14,923 nucleotides of DNA, taken from NCBI GenBank assembly GCA_030040215.1, contig JASHUD010000210.1, positions 1 through 14,923 of the forward strand. The letters run 5' to 3'. The notes beneath the pieces were generated by a model, which worked only from the letters and a program-made list of their open reading frames with translations, was not told the origin of the DNA and searched no databases. The position numbers and the translations under genes are program-made. Each line of letters begins with the position of its first letter. Position 1 is the first letter of the stretch. Positions 6,872 through 13,693 of this stretch are shown here, one piece after another. This stretch comes from Methylovirgula sp. (GTDB lineage Bacteria > Pseudomonadota > Alphaproteobacteria > Rhizobiales > Beijerinckiaceae).

Positions 6872-7843
6872 TTGAAGCGTTTTTCGCAACTCGAGGAACG
6901 CGAGATTCTGGCGGTCGCGATCGATGCCGAAGATGACGACCGCAAGGTTTATCTCAGCTTCGCCGAGGATCTGCGCGCCCGCTATCCGGGAACCGCCGCC
7001 ATGTTCGAAAACATGGCCAAAGTGGAAGCCTCGCATCACGACACGCTCTTGCAAAAATATCATGAAAAGTTCGGCCCGGACGTGCTGCCGATCCGCCGCA
7101 ACGACGTGAGCGGCTTCATGAAGCGCCGTCCGGTATGGCTCGTGCGCAACCTGCCGATCGCCAAGATCCGCCGAGAGGTCGAGATCCGCGAGGCTGAATC
7201 CTACGGCTTTTATACGAAGGCGGCGAGTCGGGCCAAGGACCCGGAGGTTCGCAAGCTCCTGACCGAACTTGCCCAGGTCGAGAAGAGCCACGAGATCCTC
7301 GCCGCCGACATCGAAGACGAATTCCTCCCCAAGTCCGAACGCGACAAGGAACAGGCAACCGACCGGCGGATGTTCATTCTGCAATACGCGCAGCCGGGCC
7401 TCGCCGGGTTGATGGACGGCTCGGTCTCGACGCTCGCGCCGCTCTTCGCGGCGGCGTTTGCAACCCATAATACGTGGGCGACGTTCCTCGTCGGCCTCGC
7501 GGCCTCGGTCGGAGCGGGCATCAGCATGGCATTCGCGGAAGCGCTCTCCGACGACGGCGCTTTGAGCGGACGCGGCTCGCCCTGGCTACGCGGGCCGATC
7601 TGCGGCATCATGACCGCGTTTGGCGGCCTCGGCCACACTCTGCCCTATCTCGTCCCGAACAGCGTGCCGAATGCGTTTCTCATTGCTACCGCGATTTCCG
7701 GCGTCGTCGTTTTCTTCGAACTTTGGGCAATTGCCTGGGTGCGGGCGCATTACATGGACACGCCGCTTCTTCAGGCGATCTTTCAGATCGTGCTTGGCGG
7801 CATCATCGTGCTCACCGCGGGCATCCTCATCGGCAACGCTTGA
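6872..7843 (+). CDS. mbfA: MbfA, membrane-bound ferritin / iron exporter (ferritin-like plus VIT1 domains)
   Basis: MbfA is an inner-membrane protein that senses or oxidises iron in a ferritin-like domain and exports it through a VIT1-type domain, protecting against iron and peroxide stress. The product is 323 residues, the usual size. The ferritin-like part (about 1-160) has the family ligand pattern: E20-x6-Y27, E52xxH55, E107-x6-Y114 and E137xxH140. The membrane part (about 166-323) begins with FILQYAQPGLAGLMDGSVST, the VIT1 signature, and has several hydrophobic spans, the last ending at ILIGNA. The start is TTG 6872, chosen because GGGAG (6861-6865) lies 6 bases upstream and no later start fits. 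The Irr-like palindrome upstream predicts derepression by iron. The metallophosphoesterase gene follows after 24 bases. Confidence 0.93.
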   Translation: MKRFSQLEEREILAVAIDAEDDDRKVYLSFAEDLRARYPGTAAMFENMAKVEASHHDTLLQKYHEKFGPDVLPIRRNDVSGFMKRRPVWLVRNLPIAKIRREVEIREAESYGFYTKAASRAKDPEVRKLLTELAQVEKSHEILAADIEDEFLPKSERDKEQATDRRMFILQYAQPGLAGLMDGSVSTLAPLFAAAFATHNTWATFLVGLAASVGAGISMAFAEALSDDGALSGRGSPWLRGPICGIMTAFGGLGHTLPYLVPNSVPNAFLIATAISGVVVFFELWAIAWVRAHYMDTPLLQAIFQIVLGGIIVLTAGILIGNA

Positions 7844-7867
7844 CGGCTGCGGAGCGGCGGCGCGTCG

Positions 7868-8752
7868 ATGAGCCTCCTGCTTGCCCATTTGTCCGATGCG
7901 CATATCGGTCCTCTTCCACGTCCCCGCCGGCACGAGCTTCTCGGCAAGCGGCTTACCGGCTATTTCAATTGGACGCGGGGGCGACGCCTCGTCCATGACA
8001 TGGATGTGCTCGCCAGCCTTGTCGCCGATCTCAAGGCGCGCCGCCCCGATCACATCGCCATGACCGGCGACATCCTGAACATCGGCCTCAAAGCGGAATA
8101 TCCGCTCGCCCGCGCCTGGCTCGAGACACTCGGAAGCCCGCAAGACGTGAGCTTCGTTCCGGGCAATCACGACGCCTATATGCGCGCGACAATGCCGGAT
8201 CTTTCCGCGACCTTCGTCCCATGGATTACGGGAGACGCGGGCGCCGCGTCCTATCCCTATCTACGGGTGCGCGGCAACGTCGCTCTCATCGGTCTCTCCT
8301 CGGGAGTACCGACGCCGCCGTTCATCGCCTCGGGACGGCTGGGCCGCCGCCAATGCGAAGCATGCGCGGGGCTGCTCAGCAAATGCGCCAGAGAGGGACT
8401 CGTTCGCGTGGTCATGATCCATCATCCGCCGTATCGCGGCGGGGCGAAGCTCGGCCGCGCGCTCTCCGACGCCGACCTCTTCGAGGCCATGATCCGCCGC
8501 GCCGGCGCGGAGTTGGTGATCCACGGCCATAATCATCGCCTCTCGATCGAACATCTGCAGGGCCCGACGCACAAGGCGGCGGTGGTTGGCGTCGCTTCGG
8601 CCTCGGCGCTGCTCGGAGGCGCCGATCGCCGCGCCGGCTACAATCTCTTCGAGATCGACGGCACGACCAAGGAGCCGCGCATCACCGCGCATATGCGCGG
8701 GCTTCTGCCGGGCGGCCGCACCATCGGCGACCTTCGCCCGATCGTGCTGTGA
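7868..8752 (+). CDS. Metallophosphoesterase (calcineurin-like; CpdA/class III phosphodiesterase-like)
   Basis: The 294-residue protein has every metal-binding motif of the calcineurin-like phosphoesterase fold: DxH (D10, H12 in LSDAHIG), GD (D68 in MTGDILN), GNHD (99-102), a His in IHHPP (185-186) and GHNH (220-223). Such enzymes use two metal ions to cleave phosphomono- or diesters; this layout resembles the CpdA cAMP phosphodiesterase group, but the substrate is not shown. It has no signal peptide, so it is cytoplasmic. It starts 24 bases after mbfA and is probably co-transcribed. Its stop lies 3 bases from the stop of the convergent flavoprotein gene. The last 72 bases of the gene (8681-8752) recur at 13622-13693 with about five changes. 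Confidence 0.92.
   Translation: MSLLLAHLSDAHIGPLPRPRRHELLGKRLTGYFNWTRGRRLVHDMDVLASLVADLKARRPDHIAMTGDILNIGLKAEYPLARAWLETLGSPQDVSFVPGNHDAYMRATMPDLSATFVPWITGDAGAASYPYLRVRGNVALIGLSSGVPTPPFIASGRLGRRQCEACAGLLSKCAREGLVRVVMIHHPPYRGGAKLGRALSDADLFEAMIRRAGAELVIHGHNHRLSIEHLQGPTHKAAVVGVASASALLGGADRRAGYNLFEIDGTTKEPRITAHMRGLLPGGRTIGDLRPIVL
8681..8752 (+). repeat. Left copy of a 72-base direct repeat (3' end of metallophosphoesterase gene)
   Basis: These bases encode the last 23 residues and stop of the metallophosphoesterase. They match 13622-13693 at about 67 of 72 positions by eye, in the same orientation. The match ends at the stop codon here and is lost immediately upstream of base 8681. Confidence 0.85.
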
Positions 8753-8755
8753 GGA

Positions 8756-9889
8756 TTACGGTGCTTCGAGCGCGGCAATGTCCTTGGCGAGATGTTTGAT
8801 CGCCGGGGTGACGATGGCAATGAAATAAGACTCGCGTAGGCGACGGCTGAAGATCGAATCTTCAACATAGGCGCGCGCGCCGGCATGCAGCATCAAAGCC
8901 TGCGCCGCATCGAGGCTCAACTGGGAAGCTTCAAGACGTGCCCGCAACACTGCGGCAAGAAAACCGATATCTTCCTCGACGGGAGTCAGTGCGAGTTCGG
9001 TGGCTCTTCTTTCGAGTCCGTAAAGCCGATCCTCGATCTCATTCGGCCCGACTCGAAGAAAGCCATTCACCTCCCGCACCGATTCGGGCAGATGGCGCAT
9101 CAGTGCTATGGCGCTGCGAACAAGGCCCGTCGCCATTCCCATCTGAAGCAGGATGAAGCCTGGCCTGATCTTTTGCACGAAGGATCCGAGCGGATCGGCG
9201 AGAATCAGCTCATCCCCGATGAAGGCCTCTTTGAAGCTCACCGCGCGCGTGGCGGTTCCATCGAGCGCGATGAAGCGCGCCATCCGGCGGTCCGAAACGC
9301 CGGGATCGCCGCAGCGCGCGAGCGCCATGACGACATGCTCACGATCGTTCTCAAGCGCGAAACAAAGTCCGAAATAATGTGCGGTCTCGATATTCGACAC
9401 CCAAGGCAGAAGCCCATCGACGCGATAGCCGCCGGGAACGCGCTTGCCCGTCAAGCGCAACGGCTCGATTCCCGAAAATGCCTTCATGGGGTTCGACAGG
9501 CCGGTGCCTCCGAGAATCGCGCCGTTCGCGATGGCGCCCTGAAGCCTGTCACGAAGGCCGGCATTTTCAGTGTTCTGGACGTACCAGCCGAGCGTATCCT
9601 GGCACCAGGCGCAGAAGGCGGTGGCAAGGCACTCTTCCGCGACAACGCTCATCGCCTCGATCGCGCCGCCCATATCGACGGGAGAGCGGTCGCCGAAGCC
9701 GGCATGATGTTGCGCAAAAGCGCCGGCCTCGCCGAGACGGCGGAGAATATCCGAGGGATAGGTTCCGTTCTTGTCGATTTCGCCGGCGCGTGGACGGATA
9801 TCCCGCCGCGCGATCTCGCGCACGCGGTCCAGCACCCTCGGCCCCGAAACACCGGTAGACGGGATGAATTCTATCGTGCCAGCCGACAT
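8756..9889 (-). CDS. Acyl-CoA dehydrogenase-family flavoprotein
   Basis: The 377-residue protein has the three-part acyl-CoA dehydrogenase plan: an N-terminal helical domain (IRPRAGEIDKNGTYPSDILR), a central strand domain with ILGGTGLSNP and LLPWVSN, which sit where the family binds the flavin, and a C-terminal helical domain (LSLDAAQALMLHAGARAYVE) ending YFIAIVTPAIKHLAKDIA. The family covers FAD acyl-CoA dehydrogenases and FMNH2-using monooxygenases such as SfnB and DszC. As last gene of an ABC importer-OsmC operon it may oxidise or desulfurise the imported compound, which is inference. I could not place a catalytic Glu with confidence. ATG 9889 is 10 bases after the OsmC-like gene, with a weak TAGG-type SD. 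A long plus-strand open frame here is only the antisense shadow. Confidence 0.85.
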   Translation of the reverse strand: MSAGTIEFIPSTGVSGPRVLDRVREIARRDIRPRAGEIDKNGTYPSDILRRLGEAGAFAQHHAGFGDRSPVDMGGAIEAMSVVAEECLATAFCAWCQDTLGWYVQNTENAGLRDRLQGAIANGAILGGTGLSNPMKAFSGIEPLRLTGKRVPGGYRVDGLLPWVSNIETAHYFGLCFALENDREHVVMALARCGDPGVSDRRMARFIALDGTATRAVSFKEAFIGDELILADPLGSFVQKIRPGFILLQMGMATGLVRSAIALMRHLPESVREVNGFLRVGPNEIEDRLYGLERRATELALTPVEEDIGFLAAVLRARLEASQLSLDAAQALMLHAGARAYVEDSIFSRRLRESYFIAIVTPAIKHLAKDIAALEAP

Positions 9890-9899
9890 CCCCGTGCGC

Positions 9900-10436
9900 C
9901 TAAGTCGCGCGGCCGACCGAAAGAGCGACCGGCTTCGCGAACGTGTTGGCGACCGGCGACCACGCGGTTGCGTGTGCGATCAATTTGTCGAGCTTCTCCG
10001 CGGGCGCATCGGCATCGAGGTGCACCACGACGCGGACCGCGTCGAAGCCGACGGGCTTCGGCGAAGTATCGCCCGTGCCCCAGACGGAGGTAATGTTGAT
10101 GTCCGCCTCAAGCTCGAGTTCGAGCTTGCGGATGGCGATATCCTGCGCGACCGCATTGGCATGAATGCCGACCGCGAGGCACGACCCGAGCGCCGCAAGC
10201 GCCGCTTCGGAGGGATTGGGCGCGGTATCGTCGCCGAGCAAGGCCTGCGGCTCATCGACGACATGTGCCGGCAGATTGCGGATGAAATTCAGATGGCGAA
10301 ACTTGCCTTCGGCAAGCGTGCGGCATTTGACGGTCCGCACCGCCTTGGGATCGGCGTTACCCCTTTCGACGAGCGCTTCGAGACCGGCCTTGTCGATCGG
10401 CTTCAAACAGGGCGTGAAAACGGCGGTTTCAGTCAT
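9900..10436 (-). CDS. OsmC-family protein lacking the second (resolving) cysteine
   Basis: OsmC/Ohr proteins are small thiol proteins, many of which reduce organic hydroperoxides with a Cys pair. The 178-residue product has the core PNPSEAALAALGSCLAVG with the first active-site Cys at 86 and the following strand-helix pattern. Where classical members have CPVSN or similar, this one has WSPVANTF with Ser160, so the second Cys is absent. Other cysteines are Cys10 and Cys38 (VKCRTLAEGKFRHLNF), which might substitute. The ATG at 10436 is certain: AAGGAGGA lies about 5 bases upstream. A TTG at 10451 in frame falls upstream of that SD and is rejected. The gene starts about 21 bases after the permease stop and is followed after 10 bases by the flavoprotein gene. 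A role in thiol or sulfur-compound handling fits the operon. Confidence 0.87.
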   Translation of the reverse strand: MTETAVFTPCLKPIDKAGLEALVERGNADPKAVRTVKCRTLAEGKFRHLNFIRNLPAHVVDEPQALLGDDTAPNPSEAALAALGSCLAVGIHANAVAQDIAIRKLELELEADINITSVWGTGDTSPKPVGFDAVRVVVHLDADAPAEKLDKLIAHATAWSPVANTFAKPVALSVGRAT

Positions 10437-10457
10437 GGAATCCTCCTTCAAGATTGA

Positions 10458-11273
10458 TCAATCGTGCCGCGCCCAGCTCACGCGTTTGATGAGGAGCACA
10501 AGCAAGCCATCGAGTAGGAAGCCGATCACGCCGATCACCAGGACGAAGGCGGCGAGCCGGTCATATTCCAACGTGTCGCGGGCATCGTTGATCGCGTAGC
10601 CGAGACCGCTGGTGACGCCGAGATATTCAGCCGGGACGAGCACGATCCAGGCCACGCCGAGCGCGAGCCTGATGCCGGTCAAGATGTCTTGCGCGGTCGC
10701 GGGAACAATGACGGCCGCGAGCACGTGCCAGAACCCGGCGCCGAGATTGCGGGCGACCTTGAACCAATCTGGATCGAGCTTCTTGAGCCCGTTGGCCGTG
10801 GCGAAAATGATCGGCCAGATCGCGGCGGCGGCGATCAGGAAGATGATGGCGCCGTCCCAGGTCGGAAAGGTCAGGATGGCGATCGGCATCCAGGCGAGCG
10901 GGCTCACCATGCGCAGCAATTGGAAGGGCAAATGCGTCAGTTCGCGAAAGAAGCGGCTTTGTCCGATCAGAATTCCAATTGGGATGCCAACGACGATGGC
11001 GGCAGCGAGACCCGCGCCAATGCGCACCGCGCTCGGCACCACCGCGCGGACAACGGCGCCATTGGCAAGCATCACGCCAAGGCGGCGCAGCGTCGGCAGT
11101 GGCGCGAATCCTGCGAAGGCGACGGTCGTCGGGTTATGGGCGATGAGCCAGCCGCCGGCAGCCCAGACCGCGAAGAGCAAAAGCAATCCGAGGAGCGGCA
11201 CGCCGAGCCGCGCTCCCCAGGCGAGATCACGCGGGAGCTTTATCGATTGCGACGAGGCAAGGATAAGGCTCAT
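10458..11273 (-). CDS. ABC transporter permease, SsuC/TauC/NrtB type
   Basis: This is the inner-membrane channel of an importer for sulfonate-, nitrate- or taurine-like solutes. The 271-residue protein has about six hydrophobic spans, the first near residues 25-45 (GVPLLGLLLLFAVWAAGGWL), and the EAA-type coupling loop GLKKLDPDWFKVARNLGAGF followed by IVPATAQDILTGIRLALGVA, which docks on the ATPase. The last span ends near the C-terminus (KRVSWARHD). The ATG at 11273 overlaps the stop of the binding-protein gene as ATGA, so translation is coupled. The substrate class is read from family type only; I cannot separate sulfonate from other small anions or organics. Confidence 0.92.
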   Translation of the reverse strand: MSLILASSQSIKLPRDLAWGARLGVPLLGLLLLFAVWAAGGWLIAHNPTTVAFAGFAPLPTLRRLGVMLANGAVVRAVVPSAVRIGAGLAAAIVVGIPIGILIGQSRFFRELTHLPFQLLRMVSPLAWMPIAILTFPTWDGAIIFLIAAAAIWPIIFATANGLKKLDPDWFKVARNLGAGFWHVLAAVIVPATAQDILTGIRLALGVAWIVLVPAEYLGVTSGLGYAINDARDTLEYDRLAAFVLVIGVIGFLLDGLLVLLIKRVSWARHD

Positions 11274-12508
11274 AGCGCGAGAACTTCCGCGCGCGCATAG
11301 GGATCGCTCGCGTTGACGCTTGGATCGCGTTTCCAGTCGGGATAGCGCGTCAATGCGTTCCGGACGAAGTCGTAATTGACGAGATCCTTCACGACGAAAT
11401 CGGGATCGAGCTTGGCAAGGAACGTCCGATCGCCGGCAACGAGCGTCTTGTTCATTGCCTCGACGATCGTCCGCGTTGCCGAGGGATAGGGCCAGGGCTG
11501 GAAATCGATGCGGCCGTTGTGCCAGTCCGGGTGCTTAATCGCCCCGCTCGACAAATAGGAAGGATTATCGGTGTAGAGCGTCATCGCGCGCTTTACGACC
11601 GGCGCGGGCATCGGCAGGTAGCCGGCACCGTCGCGCGAGAGAAGCTCGGCCACCTCCGCCTTATGTTGCGAGGCATAGATTTCGGCGCGAACGATCGCGT
11701 TGATGACCTTCTGCGTCCATTCCGGTTTCCTTTCGATGAGCGGCTGCGGCATGCAGACGACGCAGCAGGGATGGTTCTTCCAGATATCGCCGGTGAAGCG
11801 CAGGATCTTGCCGCCGGCGGCAAGCTCGCCCATCGCATTGAACGGCTCGGCGACGATATAGCCCGCGATCTTGTGGGCCGCGAGCGCCGGCGGCATGTCG
11901 GGCGGCGCCAAGACCTGCAAGTTGGTCTCGTTCGCCTTTAGCGGCGCATCCTGCGGCTTGATGACCGGCGTCAGTCCGCTTTGCCGCAAAGCGTATTGCA
12001 GCACGATGTTATGGATCGAATACCAGAAGGGCACCGCGATCTGCTTGCCGCCGAGATCGCTGAAGGAATTGATGTTCGTGCCTTTGCCGACGACCAGGGC
12101 GGAACCGTTGGTGTGCGCCCACGCCATGACCTTGACCGGTACGTGGTTGTTGTAGCGCATCCAGAACGCGACCGGTTTCAGGAGATGGACAAGATTGAAT
12201 TTACCCGCGACGAAAGCCTCGACGATGGGTGCCCAGCCGCGCACGAGCACCGGCTTCTCGGCCTTCAATCCTTCCGCTTCGAAGAAGCCCTTGGCGTGGG
12301 CGACGAGCAGAGCGGTCGCATCCGTGATCGGCAGATAACCGATCCGCACGACCTCGTCGTCAGGCGTGTCGGCAAAGGCTGCCTTCGGCCATGCCGCAAG
12401 CGAAGCGGCCAGACCGCCCGCCGCGAGCCCATCGAGCACCTCGCGCCGGGAGAGGTCCTTGCGCGAGGAATGATAGGTGAGGCCGAATTCGGCGCAGAGC
12501 CGGCACAT
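11270..12508 (-). CDS. ABC transporter solute-binding protein (NMT1/SsuA/NrtA-like), Tat-type signal
   Basis: This periplasmic receptor delivers the solute to the permease. The 412-residue protein has a twin-arginine signal (SRREVL, Arg21-Arg22, then a Gly/Ala-rich core, likely cut after AAFA46). The mature part opens with VRIGYLPITDATALLVAHAKGFFEAEGL, typical for the family, and IWKNHP recalls NrtA/CmpA-type receptors. Odd points: the stretch before the RR motif has Cys2, Cys5 and His13, and the body has NHPCCVVCM with Cys248, Cys249 and Cys252. A Tat route implies folding or cofactor loading before export. ATG 12508 has GGAG about 7 bases upstream. It follows the ATPase gene by 12 bases and overlaps the permease start by 4. 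Confidence 0.9.
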   Translation of the reverse strand: MCRLCAEFGLTYHSSRKDLSRREVLDGLAAGGLAASLAAWPKAAFADTPDDEVVRIGYLPITDATALLVAHAKGFFEAEGLKAEKPVLVRGWAPIVEAFVAGKFNLVHLLKPVAFWMRYNNHVPVKVMAWAHTNGSALVVGKGTNINSFSDLGGKQIAVPFWYSIHNIVLQYALRQSGLTPVIKPQDAPLKANETNLQVLAPPDMPPALAAHKIAGYIVAEPFNAMGELAAGGKILRFTGDIWKNHPCCVVCMPQPLIERKPEWTQKVINAIVRAEIYASQHKAEVAELLSRDGAGYLPMPAPVVKRAMTLYTDNPSYLSSGAIKHPDWHNGRIDFQPWPYPSATRTIVEAMNKTLVAGDRTFLAKLDPDFVVKDLVNYDFVRNALTRYPDWKRDPSVNASDPYARAEVLAL

Positions 12509-12520
12509 TGCATTTCTCCG

Positions 12521-13279
12521 TCAGGCGGAAAGGGCGAGCGCAGGCTCCGGCTCGAGCGAGGCGAGCAACAGGGCGCGCTGGTCGGCATAAAGGGCGGAAC
12601 CTTGCGCCGCTGACTGCAGGGCCACGTCGGCGACGACATGGCCCGGGTGAGAGGCCATGACGATGCTGCGCCGGGCGAGTTGAAGCGCGTCATCGACGTC
12701 GTGCGTCACGAGGATCAAGGTGATCTTCAGGCTTTCGATGATCGCGCCGACTTCCTGGCGCAGTTCGGCACGGGTCACCGGATCAAGCGCGGAGAAGGGT
12801 TCGTCGAGCAGCAGGATTTCGGGATTGACGGCGAGCGAGCGCGCAAGCGCCACGCGCTGCTGCTGGCCGCCGGAAAGCTCCGTCACGCTCGCGCGTTCAT
12901 AGCCGCGCAGGCCGACAAATTGCAGCAAATGCGCGACTCGGGCCTGCGCGTTCCGCTGGCCGACAAAGCGCAAAGCGAGCGCCACATTGCCGGCGACATC
13001 GAGCCAGGGAAAGAGCAGGCTGCGCTGAAACATGAGATTGCAGCGCGGCGAAGGCGCGGTAACGGTGCGCCCATTGATTGTAACTTCGCCGGTTGCCGGA
13101 TGGACAAGGCCGGCGATGATTTGCAGCAAGGTGGACTTTCCGCAGCCGCTACGGCCGATGACGGCGAGGCGTTCGCCACGCTGGACCTCGAAGGAAACGC
13201 GATCGAGAACGATATCTGAGCGCCCGCCATAACGATGCGAGAGCGCGCGAACCGCGATATGCGCGTGAAAGTCGGACAA
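12521..13279 (-). CDS. ABC transporter ATP-binding protein, SsuB/TauB/NrtD type
   Basis: This cytoplasmic ATPase powers the importer. All motifs are present in 252 residues: Walker A GRSGCGKST (42-50), Q-loop Gln85 in LMFQR, signature LSGGQQQR (135-142), Walker B ILLLDEPFSALD (155-166) and H-loop His193 in LVTHD. The sequence LLFPWLDVAGNVAL after the Q-loop is the usual form in the sulfonate/nitrate/taurine group. It is the first gene of the minus-strand operon. The only plausible start is TTG 13279 (MSDFHAHIAVRALSHRYGG); there is no clear SD, so the short leader or the AT-rich 5' end may drive translation weakly. Confidence 0.93.
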   Translation of the reverse strand: MSDFHAHIAVRALSHRYGGRSDIVLDRVSFEVQRGERLAVIGRSGCGKSTLLQIIAGLVHPATGEVTINGRTVTAPSPRCNLMFQRSLLFPWLDVAGNVALALRFVGQRNAQARVAHLLQFVGLRGYERASVTELSGGQQQRVALARSLAVNPEILLLDEPFSALDPVTRAELRQEVGAIIESLKITLILVTHDVDDALQLARRSIVMASHPGHVVADVALQSAAQGSALYADQRALLLASLEPEPALALSA

Positions 13280-13309
13280 GAACTGACCCAGACAGGATTA
13301 CGTCATATA

Positions 13310-13337
13310 TCTATACAAAGATTATAGACATAATCAA
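13310..13337 (-). promoter_or_regulatory. Promoter and operator-like palindromes of the ABC-OsmC-flavoprotein operon
   Basis: On the minus strand TTGATT (13337-13332) and TATAGA (13315-13310) are 16 bases apart and read toward the ATPase start at 13279; a TATAAT (13326-13321) also occurs. Two perfect inverted repeats overlap here: GATTAT-n4-ATAATC (13320-13335) and TCTATA-n7-TATAGA (13310-13328). Overlap of promoter boxes with palindromes suggests a dimeric repressor or activator site. The leader would be only about 25 bases, too short for a riboswitch. Confidence 0.5.
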
Positions 13338-13441
13338 GTAAGTGCCAGCGCGACCGGCCCGAAGTCCGGCCGCTCAGGGGCCAGGGACTATGCATCAGTT
13401 CGCCGCGCGCTGCGTAAATCGGAGCTGCGCGGCGTTTTCTT
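13336..13441 (+). ncRNA. Candidate small RNA ending in an orphan terminator
   Basis: About 100 bases with no protein gene end in a well-formed intrinsic terminator on the plus strand. An upstream hairpin CGGCC/GGCCG (13355-13359 with 13368-13372, 8-base loop) precedes it. No plus-strand gene ends just before the terminator, so it needs a transcript of its own; the AT-rich stretch near 13300-13335 could hold the promoter, but I see only weak boxes on this strand. Confidence 0.3.
13401..13441 (+). terminator. Intrinsic terminator without an obvious gene
   Basis: A perfect 8-base stem CGCCGCGC/GCGCGGCG (13401-13408 with 13427-13434), loop 18 bases, is followed at once by TTTTCTT. On the minus strand no T-run follows, so it is plus-specific. 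Confidence 0.55.
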
Positions 13442-13523
13442 GGTCTTTCACGGGCCTCCGGCGCGGCTGCGATAGAACGAACACCTGGTATCGGGCGCGG
13501 CGCCAAATACGAAGTATGTCTGA

Positions 13524-13564
13524 GCATTGGACCGAAAAGTGCGAAGCGGTTTTCGGCCCTATGC
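13524..13564. repeat. 41-base imperfect palindrome, REP-like Rhizobiales repeat
   Basis: Centred on 13544: GCAT, GG and CCGAAAA on the left pair with TTTTCGG, CC and ATGC on the right, with an inner GC-GAA-GC hairpin. Elements of the form CCGAAAAGTG...CGGTTTTCGG recur between genes in many Rhizobiales genomes, from general knowledge. Only one copy is in this window. Confidence 0.6.
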
Positions 13565-13621
13565 GATCGAAAAGATTTTAAGGCTACGCCAGGGCTGCGC
13601 TGAAGGGCGTGCGCCACCTAT

Positions 13622-13693
13622 ATCACCGCGCATATGCGCGGGCTTCTGCCGGGCGGCCGCACCGTCGGCGATCCCCGCCCGATCGTCCTGTGA
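13622..13693 (+). pseudogene. 3' remnant copy of the metallophosphoesterase gene (right copy of direct repeat)
   Basis: These 72 bases still read ITAHMRGLLPGGRTVGDPRP then IVL and a TGA stop, against TIGDLRPIVL at the end of the intact gene. By eye about five bases differ: two change residues (Ile to Val, Leu to Pro), two are silent, and one shares a codon with another change. Similarity stops abruptly upstream of 13622. The frame is not that of gloB. It is either a fragment of a second metallophosphoesterase gene or the original tail left beside gloB when the five-gene module came in. Confidence 0.8.

Noticed and set aside
8885..10093. 402-residue plus-strand open frame
   Set aside because: It is antisense to the flavoprotein and OsmC-like genes, whose own frames carry family motifs; high GC content opens the opposite strand. 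No motif is seen in it.
13303..13617. 104-residue minus-strand frame in the intergenic region
   Set aside because: It crosses the palindromic repeat, the terminator and the operon promoter, and matches no family.
8753..13621. The module as a classical transposon or integron
   Set aside because: No transposase, integrase, terminal inverted repeats or attC-like sites were seen; only the diverged 72-base gene-tail repeat brackets it.
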